Source: Carex sylvatica
Taxonomy: Eukaryota > Streptophyta > Magnoliopsida > Poales > Cyperaceae
Length of the DNA stretch: 64,000 nucleotides
NCBI GenBank assembly: GCA_964058845.1
Contig: CAXKVR010000157.1
Span: forward strand, 62,001 to 126,000
Direction: 5' to 3'
This document shows positions 45,573 through 56,673 of the stretch, piece after piece; the stretch's first letter is position 1; every line of letters starts with the position of its first letter. The notes under the pieces were generated by a model. The model had not been told where the DNA came from and searched no databases. It saw only the letters and a list, made by a program, of their open reading frames with translations. The position numbers were made by a program, and so were the translations under genes.

Positions 45573-47737
45573 ATGGAAGGTCAAATGTAAGGTGAAGAAC
45601 CTTTATTGCAGTTGCCTCATGCACAACATCAATCACATGCGGCGACTGTAACGGTATTTGTTTAATATCGGTTTGAATTTAAATTTACTTATAAAATTCC
45701 TGAATTCAAATTTAATTTTTGGTTAAACTTTTTTTGCATGACAATTATCGTTCCAGCCTAATCATTGGTTGCGTCCTGGAGCTTGCCAAATGCACATTAA
45801 CTACCACAAAAGTATGAAAGAAGGTTTGAAGAACTTAGGATTATACCAGATGGTCGAAGTCCATCATTGTCAAATTGACAAAGGGTTGATCACTGCTCTC
45901 GTCGAGAGGTGGAGGCCCAAGACAAATAGTTTTCATCTTCCGGTGGGAGAGTGCACGGTGACATTGGAAGATGTTTGCTGTTTATGGGGCTTATCTATTA
46001 CCGGTAAAATATTTTTTGCTGCTAATTTATACTGTTGTTATTAATTAAAATTTTATAGTAGTATAATTTTATTTAACATCTATGTTTACAGGGAAGACTA
46101 TTTCTGGATGTACCGATGATGGTTATGAATGGGATGAGAATGATTTTTATTATAAAAAGGTGGAGAATTCGGGTCAACCCAATGAGAAAATATCAATCTT
46201 ACAAAACTATATGCGTCTTGTATGGTTGAGAACAAATTTTGCAAATACGGAATTGGATGGAGTCAGTGACCAGCAGATAATCAATCAGCACACACGAGCA
46301 TATGCAATGGAGTTGTTTGGGACTATAATGTTTCCCGATGCGAATTCAAGCTCCGTTCGGTTAATGTATTTACAATTTCTGGAGGATTTGGGACCTCGAG
46401 GTGAAAACCATTGTAACTGGGGAGGTGCTGTACTAGCATGCCTATATCGCGAGCTGTCACGGGCATGCAGATATAAAGCAAGTTCAATTAATGGTCCATT
46501 ACTACTGCTTCAGATGTGGTCTTGGACTCGGTTTCCTATCGGCCGGCCCAAACCACATGATATACCATTTGACGGCGAACCAATGGATGAGAGACGAGCA
46601 TATGGAGCAAAATGGACCATTCCGCATCTATGGGAGGGTAACCCTAGGAAAGGTACATTTTAATAATAAATATTTTATTTTTTTCATATAAGTTTGTGTT
46701 GAATGCACACTTATAATTGTCATGTGTTTACAACTTAGGCACATCGCAATCTCGGTGTCAATTTTGAGCGTTTGAAGGCCAATGTTGTCAATTGGACGCC
46801 GTACAGAGATTACCAAAACATAATGCATTGGCACGGGATAAGAGATCAGCGGTTCTTTTCATGCCGCGTGTGGTGCATCCATTTCTGGGAGGTAGAGTAT
46901 CACCTTCCCGAGAGGATTTTTCGGCAGTTTGGATTATTTCAACCAGTTCCTCCGCTAGCTCCGCCAGCCTTCAGCTATCTTGAGAATATTCGCAAATGGA
47001 CACGAGGTCGAGGGTTGTTTGATGACGGATCCTCTGTGGACTGGAGCGAGCATTTTCATGAATTTATCGTGACACCTCCTCGAGATTTTGCACAGCGTTC
47101 TGAACATGGATATCTTTATCCTTATGTTTCAGATAGGTACGATTTAATTTAAAATATAAAATATAATATTTATATTTAACAATGCTATGAAATATTTATT
47201 AATTTTCACGTTTACCCAAGGTATAATGAGTACATGAAATGGTTCTTCCATCATGGCATGTTAAGTGTGTATCCAAACCAAGACAATGAAGAAATTCTGA
47301 GCCAGGCAGTACCCGAACAGGGAGGACACGTAGCAGATGTTGGGTATGTCCCAGATGGCATGATTCAAGCTCGTTTGGTAAGTACTTTAATTTTTATTTT
47401 TTAGATATTATTTTATTTTATTGTATCACACAAATTATCTTTTAAATATATCATTTTCTTGTAGAGATTCCGCCAGTTGAAGCAGACCGCAAAAGGAATC
47501 AGTATGGTAAAGACGCCTGGTCAGAAGGCTTTTGGACTTATGATACTTGAAACTAGCCGTGATATCCTATCCGATCTTGGGCATATTTCACTGTTCACAG
47601 CCATGCTCGAGCAGGCAGAACTTTCAGTTGATATAAGAAATATCGATATCAGCACTGATTTTCCAGATCAATTTCCGAGAGAACCACGGGTCGAAGTTCC
47701 TCAAACTGCCATGTATGATGATATATCTGATATTTAG
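45573..47737 (+). CDS. Plant mobile domain (PMD, MAIN/MAIL1-like) protein carried by the MULE
   Basis: Spliced gene; exons approximately 45573-45653, 45757-46003, 46092-46652, 46739-47136, 47221-47377 and 47465-47737. It shows PMD hallmarks: LVERWRPKTNSFHLPVGECT, TLEDVCCLWGLSITG, ELSRACRYKASSINGPLLLL, MWSWTRFPIGRP, VNWTPYRDYQNIM and REFIVTPP-like FHEFIVTPPRDFA. The domain is found in MAIN/MAIL1 host proteins, which affect transposon silencing and genome stability, and in plant transposons. The first ATG is followed after five codons by a TAA (45588-45590), and the exon 3/4 joint is out of phase by one base with the best splice sites I see. It may therefore be slightly damaged or start elsewhere. 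Otherwise about 540 residues stay open to YDDISDI and the stop. Confidence 0.85.
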
Positions 47738-47836
47738 CTTGTATAAATAAATTGAAAAACGGCTACATTAATTTTTGTCCAGATTAAAAGTTCAATTTAG
47801 AGAAACGGCTACAAACTTGAAAAACGGCTACAAGCA

Positions 47837-48240
47837 AAAATTTCAGTAAGCAGTCCCAGTTTTTGACTAGATTAAAAGTTCGATTTAGAGAAAACGGCTA
47901 CATGAATTTTTGTATTCTTTATATCAAATTAAAGGTATGAAAGTCTAGTTTTCAGAGAACAAAACTTCTCTCTACAAAAATATTACAGATAAGTACAGTT
48001 TTAATGATTAATGGGAACAGGTCATAACAGCTATAAAAATTTCAGTAAGCAGTCCCAGTTTTTGACCAGATTAAAAGTTCGATTTAGATAAAACGGCTAC
48101 ATAAATTTTTGTATTCTTTATATCAAATTAAAGGTATGGAAGTCTAGTTTCCATAGAACAAAACTTCTCTGTACAAAAATATTACAGATAAGTACAGTTT
48201 TAATAATTAATGGGAAAAGGTCATAACAGCTATAAAAATT
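47837..48240. repeat. 201-bp tandem duplication between the two MULE genes
   Basis: TTTCAGTAAGCAGTCCCAGT at 47841 recurs at 48042, and the two copies stay similar to AGGTCATAACAGCTATAAAA. This lies between the stop codons of the convergent PMD and transposase genes. AAACGGCTACA words are also scattered from 47756. Confidence 0.85.
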
Positions 48241-48249
48241 CATAATTGT

Positions 48250-51189
48250 TCAGTGTTTTTTACCACGTCTGAATATTCTACTCAGACGACTAGCTATATG
48301 CCGGCTACTGGATGGCTCTGATTGGCTATGAGATGGATGGCTACCGGATGGCTCTGCTTGGCTACCAGATGGACGGCTACCGGATGCCTCTGCTTGGCTA
48401 CCGAATGGACGGCTACCGGATACACTTCTTCATGAACCTTGTGTAGCAGTTGCCTCTGCATACATAGGGGATGCCTCTGGACGTGGACCAAATACGCTTT
48501 TTCGTCTTCCACCAGTTGCTCCTTTCAAATAATGACAAAAAAATGATTACGTGTGTCAAATAATTAAAATATTCATTTATTCACTATGTAATTTCCAACC
48601 TGTAGTTCTTGTTCTATTTGATCCCTCTGGACGATGTACATCACTGCGTGGCCTAATTCGAGCTTCCATATCATCCATAGAATTTGAAATTCTTTTGTGC
48701 TTCCTCCTACCCTTATTAATTTTATTTGGATCCGGCCTGATTGTAGGTGCTCCACCTTCAAATGGCCAATTGTGGGAGTTACCAAAGCCGAAAAAATTAC
48801 CTCTCCATGTGTTGACATAATTTTGAACGCTATAATAGTGGCTTACATAGTTCGTTGAATTTAGACGTAACTTGCAACACACCGCTAGGACATAGTCGCA
48901 AGGAATGCCAGTAAATTGCAGTTTTTGACACTCACAAATAAGCATCCCCCCTCTCCAAATGAAAATCTAACTTCGTACTTCATATCTCCTTTCACTCCCT
49001 ACATTCAATAAATTAAAATAATTAAATGTTACAGTTTATAAATTTAAAATTATAATTTAAGTAAACAGCTGACATACCGTTCTGACGACTCCATCATGAA
49101 CTGCGACCTCAAAAACATTGGGCCCCATTGGTATCACCTGATGCTTTAATCCTTTTGAAGTCCGATATTGTAAAACTGATAATATATTTTTTGAAAATCT
49201 CATTCCTCTTTGAACCCACTGTTGAGCGACCTGACCTCTTTTCACATATTAATCCACAATTTTGTAAAATGTGCGCTCAACTATTGCTGTTACAGGCAGC
49301 TGGCGAGCCACTCGAAATACGTTGTTCAAGGATTCTGATCCGTTTGTAGTCATACCCCACCTATTCAGGCCTCCATCATGACATTGTGCCCATTTATGGA
49401 GTTGCAAAGGCTCTTCTTCGAGATTTTACAACCGTTTACCACACCACATGACATACTGATGAGTAGTAATACTTCTGCCTTTTATCAAATCCATACCCTC
49501 ATAAAACCTCCAAGGTTTCATCTTACACACAAATTTCTTGAATATTTTTTTGATAATTTGGTCCTTGCACAACTTGTAAACATTTGACGCAATATGTTGA
49601 GAAAATAATCGATGAACTGCTTCACCCCTTTCCTCACACCACCCTAAATCAGGTCTATCAAACACTGAACAGATTGCAGCATGCTGGTCTGATATAACAC
49701 ATATCCGACCAGGACTGACAATATTTTCACGTACAAATTGCATAAACCAGCCCCAATTGGATGAACTCTCCTCATCCGCAATCCCAAACGCAATTGGCAA
49801 TAATTGTTGTTCTGCATCATAAGCGCATGCCATGAATAATTTCTCTTTATACCTGCCGGACAAGTGTCCAGCATCTACACTTATAACTGGTTAGAGATAT
49901 GGCCAGGATTCAATGTATGGACCGAAAGCCCATGCCACATGGGTGAAAATACGGATAATCATTTTTGTAGATGGTTCGTGCTCAATTACGTATTTTGTGC
50001 CTGGGGTAGACATCTGGATTGCACCGAGCATAGAAGGTAGCAGTTCGTAGGATTTTTCCCAATAACCAAATAAATTAGCAATAGCCAATTCCCTCCCTCT
50101 CCAAATCTTGTTTTATGAAGGCTGAACCATTTTGTATTGATTTCTAACTACAAACCGACATGCTTTAATTGACATCTCCAGGTCCTCCTTTAGACCAGGT
50201 TTGATAATATCTGCAATCATCCTAGCAGTCAGCTGACGACTGTCTACTTTACAAGCAATACTGTAACAATTGTGCTCATTTGGATTTGTTGCAATTGTCC
50301 AATTTCCTGTTTCAGTGATTTTTGCGTATAACCTCCATGGACACCCCTCTGCTCTACATACAACTACATAGCCAGTACGATTCGTATATTTTTGTTACAA
50401 TTCTAAGTTATTATCTAGGGAAAATGCACCCAACTGGGATTTAAGATCTGCTTTGGATTCAAACATCTGTCCCACTGAAAATTGACCGTCAATTATGGGT
50501 GGATAACCAAAAAATGTTTCATCCTTGTACAGCATAGGCACATCATCATTAAATGCCGGAAAAGGATGCTGCAATCCTCGATTAATAAAGGGAATAGAAT
50601 TTACCCACTCCTTCATTACATCTTGTATTCTAATTTGATCCTCCATTTCAGCCATATCATCTTCCCCGACAGCTGAGCCACCAAGGTCAGAGTTTGTGTC
50701 TGAGCTAGAGTTTGTGTCTGAGCTAGTATTATTATTTAGCTCGTCAAAACGAGTTATCAAATCATCCACTATCGGTATTTCAGGTGGGTTATCATAATAT
50801 ATGGGTGAATCAGACACCGTTGTGTCTCTGCTACTTCCAGGTGCACTACCCGGATATAGGTCATAATGGCTCGGACTAACAATTGGTACTGACTCAACCA
50901 CTAAACCAAGAAGTTTAAAATTCAGTACCGGAGTGGCATATTCAAGCATCATGTGCCATATCGTTTCCTCGTCTATGCTAAATAACTGGTATTTTTCTAC
51001 TGAGCCAGGTGGTGCCGTGTTCAAACGAGCCTTGATTGTCAAATCGAACTGGCTAGGGAGCAAATGAATGCTAACATATATATGTCTTCTTAGCTCATCA
51101 AGACTCGTTAAATCAGTTACAGGAAATGTGCAGGTCGGTGCGTCTGAAATTTCGCGTCCATAATAAATATTTATTATCACTTGAGACAT
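48250..51189 (-). pseudogene. MURA-type (Mutator) transposase pseudogene, MULE copy 1
   Basis: It starts MSQVIINIYYGREISDAP. Exon 1 (51189 to about 49078) has an N-terminal module (about 1-260, with a Ser/Asp-rich linker), a MuDR DNA-binding-like part (GYVVVCRAEECPWRLYAK), and the MULE catalytic domain with SVDAGHLSGRY and CVISDQHAAI (the first two Asp of DDE). Exon 2 (about 48997-48604) holds the SWIM-type motif CECQKLQFTGIPCDYVLAVC. Exon 3 (about 48519-48250) holds a Ser/Gly-rich repeat. Stops occur at 50392-50394, after VQPS, before PVISVDAGH and before YVKRGQVAQ, and the frame changes at a G-run before CECQ. The enzyme would cut and rejoin DNA at MULE ends. This copy cannot. Confidence 0.9.
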
Positions 51190-51411
51190 TATCTGAACAA
51201 AAAAAATTCACAATCAATCGTCGATATCATTTTCAATTTTACAACATAAAATATGATCGTAATTGAAAAAATTAACTTACTACAATCTTTAGATGAAAGC
51301 TACCAACACAATATTTTGATAGCGCTTGATTTTTAGCTTAAAATGGTGAAAATGGTGGAAAAGAAGAAATCATTTTTCTGCTGGAGGAAAGAAGATGATA
51401 GATGTTTATAT

Positions 51412-52421
51412 AAAAAAAAAACTACATGCAAATAAACCTTGCATCTATATAATTATAAAATAAATACTCCAAAAAATACTACATGCATCATCTACACTAA
51501 AAAAAACTACATGCACATAAACCATGCAAATAAAAAAATTATTCAACAATTACTACATGTATATACACTAAAAAAAAACTACATGCAAATAAATTACTAC
51601 AAAAAAACAACATGCAAATAAATTACTACATAAATTATTTTTTTATACTACAATTTCAACATAAACTATTTATACTACTAAAACAATACACACAAACTAT
51701 TTTTACTACAAAAAGAAAAAATTACACATACATTATTTATTTATACTACAATTACAAAATAAACCATTTATTTATACTACAACTACAACATAAATCATTT
51801 ATTCTAATCATTTATTCATAATTACGTATTATTTAACAAAAAATAAAAGAATTAAATACATACCTAACGAAATTGGTAAATCTGAAGCTCTTATTGTTCT
51901 TCTTTCAAAAATAAACAAACTTATGTGATTACAATAAAAATCACAGTAATTATGAGAGTTAAAAAAAAAATTTAGATGGAGGAAGAAAGAAGCACGCAGA
52001 AAGAAAGAAGAAGCAGAGAGAAAGAGAGAAAGGAGAAAAAAGATGGAGAGAAGGAACCCACGGGTTTGCATTAAAAAACCAAAAAAAATTACTGTTTCAC
52101 TAGAAAACAAAAAATTTGGCGTTAAAAAATAATTTCTTCAATCTTTTGGCGGTTTCGTGAAAAAAAAAAAAAAAAAAAAACAAATGAAAAAAAAAAAAAA
52201 ATTCGACCTTCTGTGGCGTGGTTTCGTGAAAAAAAAAAATTAAAAAACGAAATAAAAAAAAAAAAAAAAAAACCTGGAGACCGGACGGTCCGTCCGGTCC
52301 GGAGAAAAAGAAAATTCGAAACCGGACGGTCTGTCTAGTCTTTATGGTTTTTGTAAAAAAAAAACAATTGTATTGGTTTCATAATTTTTCATTTATTAAT
52401 TATGATTTGTGAAAAAAATTC
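51412..52421 (-). repeat. MULE 1 right terminal inverted repeat
   Basis: About 1.01 kb mirroring 33176-34092 plus 44321-44447. It contains ACTACATGCAAATAAA words, a purine-rich GGAGGAAGAAAGAAG stretch, poly-A runs, and the palindromes GGACGGTCCGTCCGGTCCGG (about 52275-52300) and ACCGGACGGTCTGTC. The outermost bases are GTGAAAAAAATTC. Confidence 0.88.
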
Positions 52422-53440
52422 AAGAGTGTCGCCATGGTACGGCGACTGACAAGGGACAAGACAACGGAGAGGCACAAGGCCAACGCACGCAAACGAGAAG
52501 AGGGGCGATCGCCTCTCTTAGGGTTTTTCGAAGAGGCACAGCGAAAGAGAGAAAGAGGGACATCGGGACCCAGAGGGGGACGGGAAAAGAGAGAGGAGAG
52601 AGTTGAGGGGTTTATTTTAAAAAACCCTGTGTTAAGATTCGTGCCTAACATATTTAAACGGTTTGAGATTTTCAACAAAAGTCACGCAGAAAATGAGATA
52701 TTTCAGAGGGTGTGAATGCTAAGGGTCGGACTCGAAGTTTTTATTAAATGGGGTTAATTTTGCCTTTCAATTTAATTCAAATCAAGGCATGAGATGGTTC
52801 CAAAATTTGTGCTAGATTGCATCCAACAGGTGAAACAATTTCAGAGAAAATAGATGTCTTAATTGATATGATTTGGATATCAAGATTTGTGTCATGGTCA
52901 AACCAATGGTTCGAATAATTCAGGAATGTATATAACTTGATTCTTTGATCAGAAATAATAAAATCAAATCAAATAAATAAAAATAAATTTTCCTTATAAT
53001 TTCGAATCGAGGTTTCGTAATATTTTATAATGTCAGGTGATTATCCTCAAGTATTTATAATTTGATCTTAGAATCCGAATTATTTGATATTAATTAGTTT
53101 ATACATATATATAATTATCCAAATCAAATTCTATAGCTTATAAACGAACGAAATTTGTAACTTTTATATAATGTTATTAGTATAAACATTTGTATATTTA
53201 TTCTCTTAATTAGAACTTGATATATTTATTTATTTACATGAATCAGTAACATTTGGTTTATTTTCTTTCTTAATGTACATATTTTCCAGATTCGTTTATA
53301 TTTCAAACTTTTAGATTTCGTTTTGAATTAGTCAAATATAATATGAAAGGTCCTTTAATTAACAAAAATTTAAATTTGAGAGTAATATTTAATTTAGCAA
53401 ATTAATTCTGTTTTAAATTTTTTTGGGATATAACAATACA

Positions 53441-54978
53441 CCTGTAAGTGATGCCTAGATGGCTGGAGCTCCAATCTGAACCATTAAAATGAAATGGATG
53501 AAATAGAGGGTGCTGATGCATGCCAGCATAGGCTCAGCTAACCCTAGAACTCTCCATGCCTTAAAGGCTATATATACCCATGAAATGAAGCTCCAAAGAA
53601 CCAAGATACAAACATATACACACAGATAGAGAGATAGATAGATATATACAAGCAAACACCTTGTTAACATAGATATAGTTCAAAAGCTTAGAGCTTTTCC
53701 TTTCTTCTCCTCTGTCAAACATCAAAGCATAGGTAGAATTTTATTTTGAGCAATGTAGATGCCATGCATAGCTCGGTTTTTTATGTATATACCATATGAA
53801 TGAATGAAATGCAAGCTTATTTGGAGCTTGTTTCAATTGAAATGCTTGTTTCTTCTTTTCTTTTCTTTTCTTCTTCTTTTCTTTTGATCTGATTTGAGTT
53901 CTTTGCTCTTCCTTTGTCATTTTTCCTTTTTTTGATTGCCTTTGGTACTTTGACCTAGGTCCATGAGTTCAAGGTATTAAAATACCTAAATAAAGACTTC
54001 TTATAGCAACCCATGCCATATTGAAGTATAAAATAAAAATAATAATGAGATAAGGCAATAACAGCTTTATAGCTGATTTTAGAAGCCAATGAATCTGTCT
54101 TGATTCCCTTCTCTTCCCTTTTCTATTATTGTAAAGAACAACAAAAGAAATATATAATATTTATATAAAAGAAAGGATTAAAAGTGATAAACTCCATATA
54201 AGAAAGTATATTTAAGAAATAATTATGAGAGTTGATGTTGAATTACATCCTTTCATTAATTATCTTATTATACAATCTTTAATATGGAATTAAATAAAAA
54301 ATGTTGAAACCATGGACTCCTATGTTGAAGGGAAGGTAGAGGGGGTAAAAGTGTTAGGAATTGATGTTGCTTACATCTTCCTATATACTTTGCTCTTTTA
54401 AATTACCTCTCTTCAATAAATTGAAATTTCAAGGACCTGTTTGCATAAATATATGACAGAGAGCAAATGAAATAGAACTATGACCATGCTCCAGGATTGG
54501 ATGCTCAGTGATAGTCATTATATAAGTAATTTATGCAAATTGAAGGACTTGCATGCATATATCATGTTACTGGTATAAAGGAGATCATGATCCATTACCA
54601 AACCTTGACCAAACACTGACCAATTATATGTCTATACAGATATTAAGTTGATATCAGGCTTGTATCAGCCTTGCACCCAATTCAGAGCAATAGGATGCTC
54701 TACTGGTACTATATATGACTTATATGACCTATATTGACAAATCAGTCAGTGCAGACTGACCTGTTACTAGATAGAGGGTTTCAAAACAACCAGTTTAGAG
54801 TCAAATTTTATATATTTCTGATTTTTCTACTATTTTCTTTAAATTTTTGAAGTTGGACTTTTGAAATATAAAGTTCTGAAATTAAATATGTATATTTTCC
54901 AAGCTTCTAAATACCTAGCTATAGCAGTTTTGGACTCAGAAAGCTAAGTTTCGGGCTAAAACTGCGCTAATCAAGATA
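53441..54978. other. Intergenic DNA with an orphan promoter-like site
   Basis: Apart from the TATA-like site at 53568 and a CTTTT-rich stretch at about 53850-53940, nothing is recognised. Short frames do not resemble known families. Confidence 0.5.
53568..53577 (+). promoter_or_regulatory. TATA-box-like sequence
   Basis: CTATATATAC is followed about 30 bp on by an adenine-rich leader-like stretch and, near 53731, by AG|GTAGAA, a possible intron donor. No open frame follows. If transcribed, this could be a non-coding or miRNA-type transcript, or the first exon of a displaced gene. Confidence 0.3.
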
Positions 54979-55500
54979 CAGCCGCTATAGCGGTAATAGC
55001 GGTCCGCTATAGCACGTAGCGCGTAGCGGCAATAGCGGTCCGCTATGCTACATGGGGTTATGATTTTGTAATTTTTTTTTTTTTTCTGAAAATATGATTT
55101 TACAATTTTAATGGGCTTTAATGTACAGATTGGTTTTTTTTACTTTATCAAGCTATATCAATACAATAGAACATGTGCGGGCTATATCGCTATATCAATT
55201 AAATTTTGTATTATGCATTAATATATGGTAGTGGTATATTTTGAATATAAAATATATTGATAGTTTTTGAATTAGGGATATTTTGAATGACAATTTAAAC
55301 TTTGTATTGATTTAATATGAATATTAGAACTTCTTAATTAATTTGATATTTTTTTCTTATTGAGACATTTTTACTATTAGTAGAAATATAAAATATAATT
55401 TTTGAAATAAAAAAATAATATTTATAATAGCTTTCGCTATAGCTCAGCTATACGCTAAAGTTTTTTTTTTTTTTGTCTCTCCGCTATACCGCTATTATAA
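54979..55500. repeat. CCGCTATAGCGG palindromic repeat element
   Basis: The left side has repeated GCTATAGCGGTAATAGCGGTC / CGCTATAGC words (54979-55050). The right side has CGCTATAGCTCAGCTATACGC and CCGCTATACCGCTATTATAA (about 55430-55500). The two sides are loosely inverted around an AT-rich centre. It looks like a MITE-type repeat. No target duplication was resolved. Confidence 0.5.
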
Positions 55501-56673
55501 AATCCAGAAAATGGTAAAAACTGGTATGCAAGCCTCTGACATATACCCCTATGATCTAATGAAAAGAATTCATAGCGTCATGTATAGATTTCATGAGAAA
55601 AATTGAATCAAAAGAATATGTTTATTAAGAAATATATATTTCTTCATAGTATCTTGATCCAAATCTAAATTCAAGCAAAATTAGGGTCTCTGACATGTTT
55701 AAGAACTCTTTAATTGACAAATTCGATTCCCTTTGAAGCTTGAACCCATCATTGATGCACTGTACCGATTATCGGTACCTACTCAGTACATGAGATCCTT
55801 GAACTAAGTTTAAACTATGTTCAAATCTCAAATTAAACTTTCTAGTATCCTTAATGACCTCACATAAGCTTAAACAAACAAAAGTGTGAAAGAAATAATG
55901 AAGAAATTGATCAAAATAGTCTAAAATCATGTTTGCGGTGAATAATTCAGAAAAATAGATACTTTTCATATGCTTTTTCACTATTTTATGTACTAAAAGC
56001 CATGACAAAATAAAACAAATAAAATAAGAAAGACATAACCACAACCCTTGAAGTTTGAAGAACTCCTCCTTAGATGACGCCTTGTTCTCCCACCCTGAAC
56101 ATCGAGCGCTTCCCTTCTCTACTCCAGAATTTGCACACTATTCTACTCTAATTTCTGGACTTACACAACTAAAACATGCACACTAAATACTATTACAAGA
56201 GAGAGATTTATATAATATTCCTAAGGTGTAGCCATGGTGGTCATTTATAGCCTCACATACCATAAATAACTCGCCACGAATAGATGGAGGCTTTCTATAG
56301 CGTTTTATGCTATAAATTACTCATCACGAATAGACTTCCAATCTTAGCAAGCCTATCATAGTAGTAGATTCGTCCTTCTAGAAGGTTGTTGCTCAATGGC
56401 TGAGATTTAATCTAACCAAGGCAGTCCACAGACCCAATCCGTGTGCTCTATGACCTAGACATCTAACCCGCATGCGGGTTCTTCATGCCGTATGGCACCT
56501 GACTTAGCTGATTTTTTTGCATTTTCACCATGTTACATGTTGTGCACTTTGTATGAGATGTTGCATGCTCTATGTGATACTCTATTTTGACGCTTTCTTC
56601 AAAATTAGTCTAAATATGATATTTTTGCTCTGTTTTCGATCTAAATATACAACCTTCAGACTGTTGCTAGTGA
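55501..56673. other. Intergenic DNA without a recognised gene
   Basis: ATAAATAACTCGCCACGAATAG and ATAAATTACTCATCACGAATAG at about 56260 and 56310 form a short direct repeat. No coding or RNA gene is seen. Confidence 0.5.

Larger units (their letters stand above)
33176..52421. mobile_element. Mutator-like element (MULE) 1 with a plant mobile domain gene
   Basis: Both ends carry the same inverted terminus (GAATTTTTTTCACAAA on the left, its complement on the right). The flanking 9-mers AGGAGTGTC (33167-33175) and AAGAGTGTC (52422-52430) form a 9-bp target duplication with one mismatch, as expected of Mutator-type elements. Without the 10.2-kb Tekay insertion it is about 9.0 kb. It holds a plant mobile domain gene (plus) and a MURA-type transposase pseudogene (minus), convergent, with about 1-kb terminal inverted repeats. 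A second family member begins at 57826. Confidence 0.93.
29434..53435 (-). mobile_element. Very long LTR-like insertion (outermost level of the nest)
   Basis: The left edge TGTCACACCCC and right edge GGGATATAACA give TG...CA ends, and the perfect 5-bp duplication ATACA lies outside both (29429-29433 and 53436-53440). Removing the MULE and its duplication leaves about 4.75 kb of non-coding sequence (29434-33175 plus 52431-53435). I see no gag-pol, primer site or internal LTR pair. The minus-strand ending GGGGTGTGACA matches that of the Tekay-type LTRs at 34-44 kb. It is best read as a solo LTR of a long-LTR Ty3/gypsy element on the minus strand. A non-autonomous LARD-like element is the alternative. 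Confidence 0.72.

Noticed and set aside
53455..53760. Known miRNA precursor near the TATA-like site
   Set aside because: I compared by eye with common plant miRNA families and saw no match, nor a good hairpin.
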